The notes: generated by a model from the letters alone, not told the origin. Positions 9,103 through 18,410 are shown, numbered from the stretch's first letter. The stretch: DNA of 58,021 bases from Pseudomonadota bacterium (GCA_023425645.1 JAFACG010000055.1:1-58021), one strand, 5' to 3'. Made by a program: numbers and translations.

Positions 9103-10290
9103 ATGGCAGAGATTTCGATTCAAGTAAATGGCCGCACGCAGACGCACGAGGCCGAACCGCGCACCCACCTGGGTGACTTCATCCGTGAAAAAGGCCGGCT
9201 GACGGGCACCAACCTGAGCTGCGAGCATGGCGTGTGCGGAGCCTGCACGGTGCTGGTGGACGGCCGTCCGGTGCGCTCCTGCATCACGTTTGCCGGCGCC
9301 TGCGACGGGCATGAGGTCATCACGGTGGAAGGCTATGAGGGCGACCCCATCATGACCCGCCTGCGCAAGGCCTTTTCCGAGCACCACGCCCTGCAGTGCG
9401 GATTCTGCACGCCGGGCATGCTCGCCACCAGCCGCGACATCGTGCTGCGTCTGCCGGACGCCGACGAGGCCCGGGTGCGCATCGAGCTTTCCGGCAATAT
9501 CTGCCGCTGTACGGGTTACCAGGGCATCACCGCCGCCATCCTGTCCGTGCTCAAGGCCTTGCGCGAGCAGCCTGACGAACAAGTTGAGGCCTTGCGGGCC
9601 ATGGTGGTGCAGCATGTGCCCGATGACTGGTCCCAGGGCGGCTTCGCCACGTTCGAGGCCGTGCAGGAAGAGGCGGCGGCCGTCGCGCCTGCGCCCGCCG
9701 CGGCGCCGGCTTCGGCCGGCAGCGCGGACAAAGGCAAGGGCCAGGCCATCCAGGGCGGCTTCGAGGCGCGCTTCCCGGCCGATCAGGTCTGGGCATTCAT
9801 GAAGGACCTGCCCAAGGTGGCCGGCTGCCTGCCCGGCGCCGTCATCGAGTCCCAGGACGGGGCGACCGTGCAGGGCAAGATCGCCATCAAGTTCGGCCCC
9901 ATGTCGGCGGCCTTCAAGGGCCAGGCCACGCTGGAACAGGACGATGCGCGGCGCGCCGCCGTGCTGCGCGGCGAAGGCGTGGATTCGCTCAGCCAGTCGC
10001 GCGCCCGGGGCGATGTCAGCTATCAGGTCGCGCCGGAGGGGGGATCGCGCAGCCGCGTGGACGTGGAGCTGGTGTATTCCCTGCAGGGGCCGCTGGCGCA
10101 GTTTTCGCGCTCCGGGCTGGTCCAGGACTTCGTGCGCCGCATGATCGCCGAATTCGGCAAGAACGTGAATCTGCGTCTGGAAAAGCCGCTGGCCGAGGGC
10201 GAGGCGCCCGTGGCGGCGGAGTTCAATCCGGTCAAGATGTTCTTCAGCATTCTCTGGGATCGTTTCAAGGGATTTTTCCGGCGCCGCTGA
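9103..10290 (+). CDS. Molybdenum hydroxylase [2Fe-2S] subunit fused to a CoxG (SRPBCC) domain
   Basis: 395 residues, against about 160 for a normal small subunit. Residues 1-155 hold both [2Fe-2S] clusters: the plant-type set C40, C45, C48, C60 and the helical set C99, C102, C134, C136 (CGFC ... CRC). An Ala/Pro-rich linker (about 185-205) leads to a CoxG-type SRPBCC domain (about 210-355) and a basic, hydrophobic tail ending FKGFFRRR. In CO dehydrogenase clusters CoxG is a separate protein that helps attach the enzyme to the membrane; the fusion would tie that role to the electron-transfer subunit. This is inference. The two halves are continuous in frame, with no sign of a shift. Confidence 0.9.
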   Translation: MAEISIQVNGRTQTHEAEPRTHLGDFIREKGRLTGTNLSCEHGVCGACTVLVDGRPVRSCITFAGACDGHEVITVEGYEGDPIMTRLRKAFSEHHALQCGFCTPGMLATSRDIVLRLPDADEARVRIELSGNICRCTGYQGITAAILSVLKALREQPDEQVEALRAMVVQHVPDDWSQGGFATFEAVQEEAAAVAPAPAAAPASAGSADKGKGQAIQGGFEARFPADQVWAFMKDLPKVAGCLPGAVIESQDGATVQGKIAIKFGPMSAAFKGQATLEQDDARRAAVLRGEGVDSLSQSRARGDVSYQVAPEGGSRSRVDVELVYSLQGPLAQFSRSGLVQDFVRRMIAEFGKNVNLRLEKPLAEGEAPVAAEFNPVKMFFSILWDRFKGFFRRR

Positions 10291-10322
10291 GCGCATAGAT
10301 CATAAGAAAAGGGGGTAAGGAG

Positions 10323-11342
10323 ATGACAGAGCAGAACGCTTTTGGGGGACGCGTGCGCCTCGCCATGGGAGCCGCCATGCTGATCGCCAGCTGGGGCGCG
10401 GCCGCCGAGCCGCTGAATGTGAAGCTGGACTGGACCCCCTGGGCCGTCCACGCCCCTTTCCATCTGGCCATGCAGAAGGGCTGGTTCAAGCAGGCCGGCC
10501 TGGATGTGCGGCTGGAAGACGGCAATGGTTCGGTGACCACGGTGCAGATCGTGGGCGGCAGCGACCGTTTCGATGTGGGCCATGCCGCGCTGGCCTCCAT
10601 GGTGATCGCGCGCAGCAAGGGCCTGCCGGTGAAGGGGCTGGCGCCGTTCGCCACCTCCAGCGACATAGGCGTGCTGGTGCCTGCGGATTCGGGCATCACC
10701 GGGCCGGCCGGTCTGAAGGGCCGCAAGATCGCCTATACGGCCGGTTCCCTGGAGGCGCCTTTCGTGGACGCGTTCCTGGCGGCCGGCGGCCTGCGCCGCA
10801 GCGACGTGGACCTGCTCAGCGTGGATGCGGCCGGCAAGGCGGCGACCTACGCCGTGGGCCGCGCCGACGCCGTCATCTCCACCATTCCTTTCGTGCTGCC
10901 CTCGGTGTCGCGCCAGCGTCCTTCGGCGGCCATCCCCTTTGCCCGGCACGGACTGGACATGGTCAGCTTCGGCCTGTTCGCCAGCGAGCAGAAGCTGGCC
11001 AGCCGCGAGCAGGACATCCGTACTTTTTCCAATGTGGTGGCCAAGTCCTGGAACTACATCTACGACGGCCATGAGCAGGAAGCGGTGGACGCGATCGTGG
11101 CGCAGCGCCCCAACGCGCGCCTGGACAAGGCCATCCTGCTGGACCAGCTCAACACGCTCAAGACCTATTTCGGCCCGGCGGTGGCAGGAGGCTCCATCGG
11201 AGTCAGCCAGCCGGCCGACTGGGACAAGACCATCGCCACGCTGGAGCGGGTCGAGCTGATCCCGGCCGGCCAGAAGGCGGCGGACTACTATCAGCCCGGC
11301 GTGGTCGGCAGCGAATCCCTGGCGGGCCTGGAGCTCAAGTGA
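10323..11342 (+). CDS. ABC transporter substrate-binding protein, NitT/TauT (SsuA/ThiY-like) family
   Basis: 339 residues with an N-terminal signal sequence (hydrophobic core LAMGAAMLIAS, cut near AAAEP). The mature start LNVKLDWTPWAVHAPFHLAMQKGWFKQAGLDV is the usual opening of NMT1/THI5-like receptors, followed by the typical GSVTTVQIVGGSDRFDVGHA segment. Family members bind taurine, sulfonates, nitrate, pyrimidine precursors or aromatic acids. Here the setting inside a molybdenum-hydroxylase operon suggests the hydroxylase substrate or a related compound. The stop overlaps the ATPase start by one base. The G-rich run and AAGGAG just before the ATG serve as the ribosome site. Confidence 0.87.
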   Translation: MTEQNAFGGRVRLAMGAAMLIASWGAAAEPLNVKLDWTPWAVHAPFHLAMQKGWFKQAGLDVRLEDGNGSVTTVQIVGGSDRFDVGHAALASMVIARSKGLPVKGLAPFATSSDIGVLVPADSGITGPAGLKGRKIAYTAGSLEAPFVDAFLAAGGLRRSDVDLLSVDAAGKAATYAVGRADAVISTIPFVLPSVSRQRPSAAIPFARHGLDMVSFGLFASEQKLASREQDIRTFSNVVAKSWNYIYDGHEQEAVDAIVAQRPNARLDKAILLDQLNTLKTYFGPAVAGGSIGVSQPADWDKTIATLERVELIPAGQKAADYYQPGVVGSESLAGLELK

Positions 11343-12121
11343 TGGCGGCGCGCGTCCTTTCCCATGACGTGCGCAAGCGCTTCGAAGGCGCGCGCGACGT
11401 GCTGGCGCTCGACGGCATCAGCGTGGACATCCGGCCCGGCCAGTTCATCAGCATCCTGGGCCCCAGCGGCTGCGGCAAGAGCACCTTCCTGCGCTGCGTC
11501 GCCGGGCTGGAGAGCATCAGCAGCGGCTCGCTGACAGTGGACAACCAGCCCGTGACGGGGCCGCCCGACCAGGTGGGCATGGTGTTCCAGCGCGACGCCC
11601 TGCTGGAGTGGCGCACCATACGCGAGAACATCCTGCTGCCGCTGGAATTCGCCGGCAAGCGCCGCGCCGACTACCGCGACAAGGTGGACGAACTGCTGGC
11701 GCTGACCGGCCTGTCCCAGTTCGCCGACAGCTACCCGCGCCAGCTGTCGGGCGGCATGCGCCAGCGTGCCTCGATCTGCCGGGCTCTGGTGGACGATCCG
11801 CGCCTGCTGCTGATGGACGAGCCTTTCGGGGCGCTGGACGCCCTGACGCGCGACAACATGAACGCGGAGCTGCAGCGCATCTGGCTCAAGACGGGCAACA
11901 CGACGCTGTTCGTGACGCACGGCATCGCCGAGGCCGTCTTCCTGGCGGACACCGTGCTGGTGTTCTCGCCCCGGCCGGGTCGCATCCTGGAGCAGATCCA
12001 CATCGATTTTCCCCGTCCTCGTCCCCTGTCCTTGCGGGAGACGCCGGAATTCGGGCGGCATGTGGCGCATATCCGTCAATTGTTCGGCATCGCCGACGGC
12101 GCGGGAGACAGCCATGAATAA
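11342..12121 (+). CDS. ABC transporter ATPase, NitT/TauT family
   Basis: 259 residues. Walker A GPSGCGKST, signature LSGGMRQR, Walker B LLLMDEPFGALD and the switch histidine in VTHG are all present, so the protein should be active. It energises the importer made by the flanking receptor and permease genes. The ATG at 11342 uses the last base of the receptor stop; its own stop overlaps the permease start by 8 bp. The three genes thus form one translationally coupled importer. Confidence 0.92.
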   Translation: MAARVLSHDVRKRFEGARDVLALDGISVDIRPGQFISILGPSGCGKSTFLRCVAGLESISSGSLTVDNQPVTGPPDQVGMVFQRDALLEWRTIRENILLPLEFAGKRRADYRDKVDELLALTGLSQFADSYPRQLSGGMRQRASICRALVDDPRLLLMDEPFGALDALTRDNMNAELQRIWLKTGNTTLFVTHGIAEAVFLADTVLVFSPRPGRILEQIHIDFPRPRPLSLRETPEFGRHVAHIRQLFGIADGAGDSHE

Positions 12122-12875
12122 AGCCTTGCGTTCCTTGCCCTCCTGGGTGGCGGGCCTGATTTCCGTGGTGGTGGTCCTGCTGGTCTGGGAGGCCGTCTGC
12201 CGCTTCGGCCAGGTGCGCGAGGTCATCCTGCCCCGGCCCACGCTGATCCTCAAGGACCTGTACGGCGAGCTGGGCTGGTACCTGAGCCAAGCCCTGTACA
12301 CGCTGGGCGTGACGCTGGCCGGCTTTGCCCTGGCGGCGGTCGGCGGCGTGCTGATCGCCGTGGCCCTGGTCAGCTCTCCGCTCTTTGAGCGCTTCTGCTA
12401 TCCGCTGATCGTGGGCTTCAACAGCATTCCAAAAGTGGCCCTGGCGCCGCTGTTCGTGGTCTGGATGGGGACCGGCTACGAGCCCAAGGTGGCCATCGCC
12501 TTCATGATCGCCGTGTTCGCCGTCATCGTGGATACGGTGCAGGGACTGCGCTCGGTCTCGCCCGACATCCTGGACCTGGGCCGGGTGCTCAAGGGCGGAC
12601 CGGTGGCCATGTTCTTCAAGGTGCGCCTGCCCTCGGCCCTGCCATCCATCATGGCCGGGCTGAAGGTGGCTCTGTCGCTGGCGCTGGTGGGCGCCATCGT
12701 GGGCGAGTTCGTGTCCTCGCAGCGCGGGCTGGGCTTCGTGATCATGAGCGCCCAGGGGGTGTTCGACACGGTGCGGGTGTTCTCGGCGCTGATCATCCTG
12801 GCGGTGATGGGTCTGGCGCTGTACTTCCTGCTCGATGCCGTGGAAAAGCGCGCGACGCGTTTCCGGGCTGACTAG
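12114..12875 (+). CDS. ABC transporter permease, NitT/TauT family
   Basis: 253 residues, strongly hydrophobic, with about six membrane segments and the BPD_transp_1 coupling loop near RVLKGGPVAMFFKVRLPSAL. This is the inner-membrane channel of the importer whose receptor and ATPase lie directly upstream. The ATG at 12114 overlaps the ATPase gene by 8 bp; an upstream in-frame ATG would extend deep into the ATPase gene and is rejected. The TRAP small subunit starts 37 bp downstream. Confidence 0.9.
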   Translation: MNKALRSLPSWVAGLISVVVVLLVWEAVCRFGQVREVILPRPTLILKDLYGELGWYLSQALYTLGVTLAGFALAAVGGVLIAVALVSSPLFERFCYPLIVGFNSIPKVALAPLFVVWMGTGYEPKVAIAFMIAVFAVIVDTVQGLRSVSPDILDLGRVLKGGPVAMFFKVRLPSALPSIMAGLKVALSLALVGAIVGEFVSSQRGLGFVIMSAQGVFDTVRVFSALIILAVMGLALYFLLDAVEKRATRFRAD

Positions 12876-12912
12876 TTTCCAACAACTTCAATGCAGAAAA
12901 TCTGGGGGATTG

Positions 12913-13521
12913 ATGCAATTTCTACTCAAACTGTCTCGGGCGATCGACTGCCTGAACCGACTATGCGGCCGTTCGGTCATGTGGCTGGTTCTGCTGGTGG
13001 TGGTGATCAGTTCGTTCAACGCGATTTCACGCAAGTTCTTTGATTCCAGCTCCAACGCCTGGCTGGAGGTGCAGTGGTATCTGTTCGGCGCCCTGTTCCT
13101 TTTGACCGGCGGCTACACATTCCTGCGCAACGAGCACGTGCGCGTGGACGTGCTGGCCTCGCGCCTGTCCGAGCGCAAGCAGATCGTGATCGAGATCGTC
13201 GGCGTGCTGCTGTTCATGCTGCCGGCCTGCATCGCCATCATGGCGCTGTCCTGGCCCGTGTTCATGGATTCCTACCTCAGCAATGAAGTCTCTTCCAATT
13301 CGGGAGGCCTGATCCGCTGGCCGGCCAAGCTCATCGTGCCCATCGGCTTCGCCCTGATTTCCCTGCAGGGGATCTCCCACCTGATCAAGTGCATCGGCTT
13401 TCTGCGCGGCGCCTGCCCGAATCCCAACCGGCGGCTGCAGGAGAAGACGCCGGAAGAACTGCTGGCCGAGGAAATCGCGCGCCAGGCCCAAGCCAAATTC
13501 GAGCATCAACAGAAAGGCTGA
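12913..13521 (+). CDS. TRAP transporter small membrane subunit (DctQ family)
   Basis: 202 residues with four predicted membrane segments, the DctQ plan. The start is the ATG at 12913 behind a GGGGGA site; the open frame before it overlaps the ABC permease and lacks family features. A charged C-terminal tail (EKTPEELLAEEIARQAQAKFEHQ) extends beyond the last membrane segment. It pairs with the large subunit that starts 5 bp later. The cognate receptor is most likely the DctP protein at the head of the operon. Confidence 0.88.
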   Translation: MQFLLKLSRAIDCLNRLCGRSVMWLVLLVVVISSFNAISRKFFDSSSNAWLEVQWYLFGALFLLTGGYTFLRNEHVRVDVLASRLSERKQIVIEIVGVLLFMLPACIAIMALSWPVFMDSYLSNEVSSNSGGLIRWPAKLIVPIGFALISLQGISHLIKCIGFLRGACPNPNRRLQEKTPEELLAEEIARQAQAKFEHQQKG

Positions 13522-13526
13522 ACTTC

Positions 13527-15200
13527 ATGATGGATTTATTTGTCGCCAATATGGCGCCGGTGATGTTCGCGTCACTGATCATCTTCCTGCTGCTGGGCTT
13601 CCCGGTGGCCTTCGCCCTGGCCGCCAACGGCATGGTGTTCGGGCTGATCGGCGTGGAGCTGGGCCTGTTCAACTGGTCGCTGTTCCAGGCCCTGCCGCTG
13701 CGCGTGTTCGGCATCATGGCCAATGACACGCTGCTGGCCATTCCCTTCTTCACCTTCATGGGCCTGATCCTGGAGCGCTCGGGCATGGCCGAGGACCTGC
13801 TGGACACGGTGGGCCAACTGTTCGGCTCCATGCCGGGCGGCCTGGCCATCGCCGTGGTGGCTGTGGGCGCCATGCTGGCGGCCACCACCGGCGTGGTGTC
13901 GGCCTCGGTGATCTCCATGGGCCTGATCTCCCTGCCCATCATGCTGCGCTACGGCTACAGCCGGCGCCTGGCCACGGGGGTGATCGCCGCCTCGGGAACC
14001 CTGTCGCAGATCATTCCGCCGTCCCTGGTGCTGATCGTGCTGGCCGACCAGCTGGGCCGCTCCGTGGGCGACATGTATCGCGGCGCCATGGTGCCCGGCC
14101 TGCTGCTGACCGGCGCCTACATCGCCTACGTCCTGATCCTGGCGGTACTGCGTCCCAAGGACGTGCCGCCCATCCCGGCCGAGCATCGCACGTATTCGCA
14201 GGCCAATGGCCGCTCGGGCGCCCGCTCCTTGTGCGTGCTGCTGGCGATCTCGCTGGTGTCGGCCTACCTGCTCGATGAGTACGTGGTCGATCCCAACGGG
14301 CCCATCGACGAGAAAGTCATCATCGGCATCCTGCTGGTGGGCGGCGTGGCCTTCGTCCTGGCGCTGCTGAACAAGTGGCTCAAGCTGGGCATGCTGTCCA
14401 CGCTGGCCGAACGCGTGACCTTCGTGATGATTCCGCCCTTGGCGCTGATCTTCCTGGTGCTGGGCACCATCTTCCTGGGCATCGCCACGCCCACGGAAGG
14501 CGGTGCGATGGGTGCGGTGGGCGCCATCCTGATGGCGGTCAGTCGTCGCCGCCTGAGCCTGGACCTGCTCAAGCAGGCCATGGACACCACCGCCAAGCTG
14601 TCCTGCTTCGTGATGTTCATCCTGATCGGCTCCACCATCTTCTCGCTGACCTTCCGCGGCGTGGACGGCGACCTGTGGGTCGAGCACCTGCTGATCGACC
14701 TGCCCGGCGGCGAATATGGCTTCCTGATCCTGGTAAGCGTGCTGGTCTTCGTGCTGGCCTTCTTCCTGGACTTCTTCGAGCTGGCCTTCATCATCGTGCC
14801 CCTGCTGGGACCGGTGGCCGACAAGATGGGGATAGACCTGATCTGGTTCGGCGTGCTGTTAGCCGTTAATATGCAGACATCCTTTATGCATCCACCATTT
14901 GGCTTCTCATTATTCTACTTGCGCTCGGTGGCTCCCAAGGATGACTATATCGACAAGGTGACCAAGAAGAAGATTCCGGGCGTGGCCACGGGCGACATCT
15001 ACTGGGGCTCGGTGCCGTTCATCGGCATCCAGATCCTGATGGTCGCCGTCGTGCTGCTGTTCCCCGGCCTGGTGACGCATTACAAGGGCAGCGGGCCGCA
15101 GGTGGATCCCAACACGGTCAAGATAGAAATGCAGGACGAGTACGGCGTGGATGCCAATCCGTTCGATTCATCGGACAACGACATGCCCGTATTCAAATGA
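13527..15200 (+). CDS. TRAP transporter large membrane subunit (DctM family, long form)
   Basis: 557 residues, longer than the roughly 430 of classical DctM and like the long large permeases that accompany TakP-type receptors. It has about 12 or more hydrophobic segments and the family stretch GVVSASVISMGLISLPIMLRYGY, with a second family block near IFLGIATPTEGGAMGAVGA. A hydrophilic insert near residues 210-235 divides the two halves. It is the sodium-coupled transport channel. Two adjacent ATGs (13527, 13530) are possible starts. The segment around 14868-14920 is locally less GC-rich than the rest. Confidence 0.9.
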   Translation: MMDLFVANMAPVMFASLIIFLLLGFPVAFALAANGMVFGLIGVELGLFNWSLFQALPLRVFGIMANDTLLAIPFFTFMGLILERSGMAEDLLDTVGQLFGSMPGGLAIAVVAVGAMLAATTGVVSASVISMGLISLPIMLRYGYSRRLATGVIAASGTLSQIIPPSLVLIVLADQLGRSVGDMYRGAMVPGLLLTGAYIAYVLILAVLRPKDVPPIPAEHRTYSQANGRSGARSLCVLLAISLVSAYLLDEYVVDPNGPIDEKVIIGILLVGGVAFVLALLNKWLKLGMLSTLAERVTFVMIPPLALIFLVLGTIFLGIATPTEGGAMGAVGAILMAVSRRRLSLDLLKQAMDTTAKLSCFVMFILIGSTIFSLTFRGVDGDLWVEHLLIDLPGGEYGFLILVSVLVFVLAFFLDFFELAFIIVPLLGPVADKMGIDLIWFGVLLAVNMQTSFMHPPFGFSLFYLRSVAPKDDYIDKVTKKKIPGVATGDIYWGSVPFIGIQILMVAVVLLFPGLVTHYKGSGPQVDPNTVKIEMQDEYGVDANPFDSSDNDMPVFK

Positions 15201-15221
15201 ACCAGTAGAAAGGAGACGGCC

Positions 15222-16244
15222 ATGGAGAGCCTGGATGTCAGGGTATTGCGCCAGTTGCACGACTGGCGCGCGCAGGGGCGCGAGGCCATTCTCGTGACCG
15301 TGGTGCAGACTTGGGGCTCGTCCCCGCGTCCGGAAGGCTCCATCATGGCCCTGGAAAAGGGTGGGGCGGTGGTCGGCTCGGTCTCGGGCGGCTGCATCGA
15401 GGATGACCTGATCCGCTCCTACCACGACACGCAGGCCGCGGACAGCCGCCTGCAGGCAGGCGGCCGGCCCCAGTTGCTGACGTATGGCGTCAGCGCCGAC
15501 GAGGCGCACCGCTTCGGTCTGCCATGCGGAGGCACCATCCGTCTGCTGGTGGAGTTCAATCCCTGTCCGTCGGCGCTGGCCGAGGTACTGGAGCTGCTGG
15601 AGCAGCGCCACCTGGTGCAACGCCATGTGGACCTGCACAGCGGCCGCGCCTGGAGCAGCGCCACGCGCGTGCCCGCGGCCTTGAGCCTGAGCCAGGACTG
15701 TCTGTCCGTCACCTTCGGGCCGGCCTATCGCCTGCTGCTCATCGGCGGCGGTCAGTTGTCCGAGTATGTGGCCACCATTGCCTTGTTCAATGGCTTCGAC
15801 GTGACGGTCTGCGATCCGCGCAGCGAGCATATCGAGGGCTGGAGCGTGGCCGGGGCCCGCGTGGTGCGCGGCATGCCCGACGACGAAGTGATCGCCTGCG
15901 TGCCGGACCGCAGGACGGCGGTGGTCGCCCTGACGCACGATCCCAAGCTGGACGACCTGGCCTTGCTGGAAGCGCTCAAGAGCAGCGCCTTCTATGTGGG
16001 CGCCATCGGCTCGCGGCGCAACAACCAGAGCCGGCGCGAGCGCCTGGCGGAGTACTTCGACCTGACCGCCGAGGAAATCGACCGCCTCAAGGGGCCCATC
16101 GGCCTGTACGTCGGCAGCAAGACGCCGGCCGAGATCGCCGTCAGCATCATGGCCGAGATCATCGCCGTCAAGAATGGCGTGGACGTGCCGCGCGAGCTGT
16201 CGGTGGCCTCGGTCAAGAACAGGCAGGAGCAGCAGTCGGCCTGA
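15222..16244 (+). CDS. XdhC/CoxF-type molybdenum-cofactor maturation protein
   Basis: 340 residues. The N-terminal XdhC/CoxI domain has ILVTVVQTWGSSPRPEGSIM and GSVSGGCIEDDLI; the C-terminal Rossmann part has LLLIGGGQLSEYVA and FYVGAIGSRRNN. Proteins of this family bind molybdenum cofactor, assist its sulfuration and insert it into xanthine-dehydrogenase-type enzymes. As last gene of the operon, followed by a terminator, it presumably matures the hydroxylase encoded at 5876-10290. An AGGAG site lies before the ATG. Confidence 0.9.
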   Translation: MESLDVRVLRQLHDWRAQGREAILVTVVQTWGSSPRPEGSIMALEKGGAVVGSVSGGCIEDDLIRSYHDTQAADSRLQAGGRPQLLTYGVSADEAHRFGLPCGGTIRLLVEFNPCPSALAEVLELLEQRHLVQRHVDLHSGRAWSSATRVPAALSLSQDCLSVTFGPAYRLLLIGGGQLSEYVATIALFNGFDVTVCDPRSEHIEGWSVAGARVVRGMPDDEVIACVPDRRTAVVALTHDPKLDDLALLEALKSSAFYVGAIGSRRNNQSRRERLAEYFDLTAEEIDRLKGPIGLYVGSKTPAEIAVSIMAEIIAVKNGVDVPRELSVASVKNRQEQQSA

Positions 16245-16299
16245 TTGCCTGCCTGCGCGCCAGTCACGCTGTTCATGGCGCCGATTCGCATTAAGATAG

Positions 16300-16331
16300 G
16301 AGAACGGGTTGCGGTCCGTTCTCTTTTTTTT
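16300..16331 (+). terminator. Rho-independent terminator of the TRAP/Mo-hydroxylase operon
   Basis: An 8-bp stem (GAGAACGG at 16300-16307, CCGTTCTC at 16316-16323) with an 8-nt loop runs directly into eight T (16324-16331). It ends the operon that began at 4754 and sits 19 bp before the next start codon. Confidence 0.9.
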
Positions 16332-16349
16332 GCCGTCTGCGAGCCTGCG

Positions 16350-17843
16350 ATGACTTTGTCTGCTATTTACGGCTATATGCCCGTCAGCGCCCCGCAGGGG
16401 CGCCAAGCCTTGTATACCCCCAGCCAGTGCGCCCGCATGGATGCGGCGGCGCCCGCCCTGGGCGCGCCCGTCGAGCAATTGATGCAGGCGGCGGGCCAGG
16501 CCGTGGCGCAGGCCGTGCAGCAGCATTGGCCGCGCGGCGCGGTGCTGTTCCTGTGCGGGGCGGGCAACAATGGGGGCGACGCCCTGGTGGCCGCGAGCAT
16601 CCTGCGTGACCAGGGACGGGACGTGTCGGTCTACAGCCTGGTCGATCCGTCGGCGCGCCGCGGGGCGGCGGCCTGGGCGCAGGCGCAGTGGAACGGGCCC
16701 TGGGAGCCGCGTTGTCCCGATTTTGCCGGTTTTGCCGTCGTGGTGGACGGCTTGCTGGGGGCGGGCCTGGACAGGCCCGTGCAGGGCGAGGCGGCCGACC
16801 TGATCCGGGCGCTGGCCGCCTCGGGCGCGCCCGTGTGCGCGATCGACGTACCCTCGGGCCTGGACGGCGCCACCGGGCTGGTGCGCGGCGTTGCCGCCCG
16901 GGCGTGCGTCACGGTCACTTTTGTGCGCTACAAACCCGGCCATCTGTTGTATCCGGGCCGGGACTTGTGCGGGCGCCTGGAGCTGGTGGGCATAGGCATG
17001 CCCGCGGCCGCCCTGGAGCCGCCCGACACCTGGCTGAACGAGCCCGCTCTGTGGAGCGCCCGTCTGCCCCGGCTGGCGGCGGACAGCCACAAGTACACGC
17101 GCGGCCATGCTCTGGTGATAGGCGGGGCGCGCATGACGGGAGCCGGCCGGCTGGCCGCCCGGGCGGCGCAGCGCGCCGGAGCCGGACTGGTCAGCATGGC
17201 CGTGCCCGAGGCGGTCTGGAGCATTTACGCCGCCGCGCTGGAGAGCATCATGGTTGCGCCGCTGGAGGCGTCCGTCAGTCGCGACGAGCGTATCCGCGCC
17301 TGGCTGATCGGTCCCGGCGCGGGCCTGGGAGAGGACACCCGCAAGCTTGCGCTGGAGCTGCTGGCCACGGGCAGGCCCTGCGTGCTGGACGCCGATGCGA
17401 TCAGCTGTTTCGCCGGCCGTCCGCAGGAACTGTTCCAGGCCCTGCATGGGCAGTGCGTGCTGACGCCGCACGCCGGCGAGTTTGCGCGTCTGTTCGACCC
17501 CGCCGAGGATCGTCTGCAGTCGGCCCGCGGCGCCGCCCGACGATGCGGCGCGATAGTGGTCCTGAAAGGCGCCGATACGGTGATCGCCGCTCCGGACGGC
17601 CGCGCCTTGATCAACGCCTGCGCGCCGCCCTGGCTGGCAACGGGGGGCAGCGGCGACGTGCTGGCCGGGCTGGTGTGCGGATTGCTGGCGCAGGGCATGC
17701 CGGCCTTCGAGGCTGCGGGCGCTGCCGTGTGGCTGCATTCCCAGGCGGCGCTGCACTGCGGGCCGGGCCTGATCCCCGAGGACCTGCTGCAGGCCATGCC
17801 GGCCATCTGGCGGCTTCTGCCGCAAGCGCCATCTCAGGGATAG
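16350..17843 (+). CDS. nnr: Bifunctional NAD(P)H-hydrate epimerase / ADP-dependent NAD(P)HX dehydratase
   Basis: 497 residues. The N-terminal YjeF_N epimerase domain carries LFLCGAGNNGGDALVAA and VVDGLLGAGLDRPV; the C-terminal carbohydrate-kinase-like dehydratase has GHALVIGGARMTGAGRLAAR, CVLTPHAGEFARLF and GGSGDVLAGLVCGLLAQ. It repairs hydrated NADH and NADPH, a cytoplasmic housekeeping role. The start at 16350 is chosen because the longer frame runs back through the terminator; ATG 16377 is also possible. It stands alone, so its proximity to the catabolic operon is probably incidental. Confidence 0.9.
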   Translation: MTLSAIYGYMPVSAPQGRQALYTPSQCARMDAAAPALGAPVEQLMQAAGQAVAQAVQQHWPRGAVLFLCGAGNNGGDALVAASILRDQGRDVSVYSLVDPSARRGAAAWAQAQWNGPWEPRCPDFAGFAVVVDGLLGAGLDRPVQGEAADLIRALAASGAPVCAIDVPSGLDGATGLVRGVAARACVTVTFVRYKPGHLLYPGRDLCGRLELVGIGMPAAALEPPDTWLNEPALWSARLPRLAADSHKYTRGHALVIGGARMTGAGRLAARAAQRAGAGLVSMAVPEAVWSIYAAALESIMVAPLEASVSRDERIRAWLIGPGAGLGEDTRKLALELLATGRPCVLDADAISCFAGRPQELFQALHGQCVLTPHAGEFARLFDPAEDRLQSARGAARRCGAIVVLKGADTVIAAPDGRALINACAPPWLATGGSGDVLAGLVCGLLAQGMPAFEAAGAAVWLHSQAALHCGPGLIPEDLLQAMPAIWRLLPQAPSQG

Positions 17844-18047
17844 TCCGCAGGGGTGGCCGGCCCGATTGGTTTTAAGATCAGCCTTTCAGGTTTCATGTTT
17901 ATGCAAGCTCGCCGAGCCCGCGTACGCGATAGGCGCGTCATGAGCCGGGACGGTCAGGGGAGGAGGAGCGCGCGACGCGTTTCGCCATTTGCGGCGGCGT
18001 CGGCGGCGGTTCCGGATCGGCCGGAGCCGCACCCCTATCAGGAGAGC

Positions 18048-18404
18048 ATGACGAAATACGTGGAAGGTTTCGTCTTGGCCGTTCCCAAGGCCAACAAGGA
18101 GCAGTATCTGCAGCATGCCAGGCAGGCCCTGCCCATCTTCAAGGAGATGGGCATCAGTCGAGGCGTGGAGTGCTGGGGCGACGACGTGCCCGAGGGCAAG
18201 GTGACGGATTTCCGGCGCGCCGTCCAGGCGGCGCCTGACGAGGAGGTGGTGTTCAGCTGGTTCGAATATTCATCCAAGGAGGTGCGCGACGCGGTCTACC
18301 AGAAGATGATGGACGATCCGCGCATGCAGGCCATGAGCAAGAACATGCCTTTTGACGGCAAGCGCATGATCTTCGGGGGCTTCGTGCCCATCCTGGACGC
18401 TTGA
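18048..18404 (+). CDS. DUF1428 (YbaA-like) protein
   Basis: 118 residues, the family's length, a small dimeric alpha/beta-barrel-like fold of unknown role. Family-like stretches are the start MTKYVEGFVLAVPKANKEQY, VECWGDDVPEGKVTDF and the end MPFDGKRMIFGGFVPILD. The start at 18048 has a CAGGAGAG site; the frame extends upstream but that part has no family match. It converges on the EamA gene with only 6 bp between. Confidence 0.87.
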   Translation: MTKYVEGFVLAVPKANKEQYLQHARQALPIFKEMGISRGVECWGDDVPEGKVTDFRRAVQAAPDEEVVFSWFEYSSKEVRDAVYQKMMDDPRMQAMSKNMPFDGKRMIFGGFVPILDA

Positions 18405-18410
18405 GCAGGT

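Noticed and set aside
5876..10290. Aerobic CO dehydrogenase (CoxMSL)
   Set aside because: The large subunit lacks the AYxCSFR active-site loop of form I enzymes, the gene order differs from coxMSL, and the setting with two carboxylate-type importers fits an organic substrate better.
16245..17843. nnr as part of the TRAP/Mo-hydroxylase operon
   Set aside because: A strong terminator (16300-16331) lies between xdhC and the nnr start, and nnr is a housekeeping gene.
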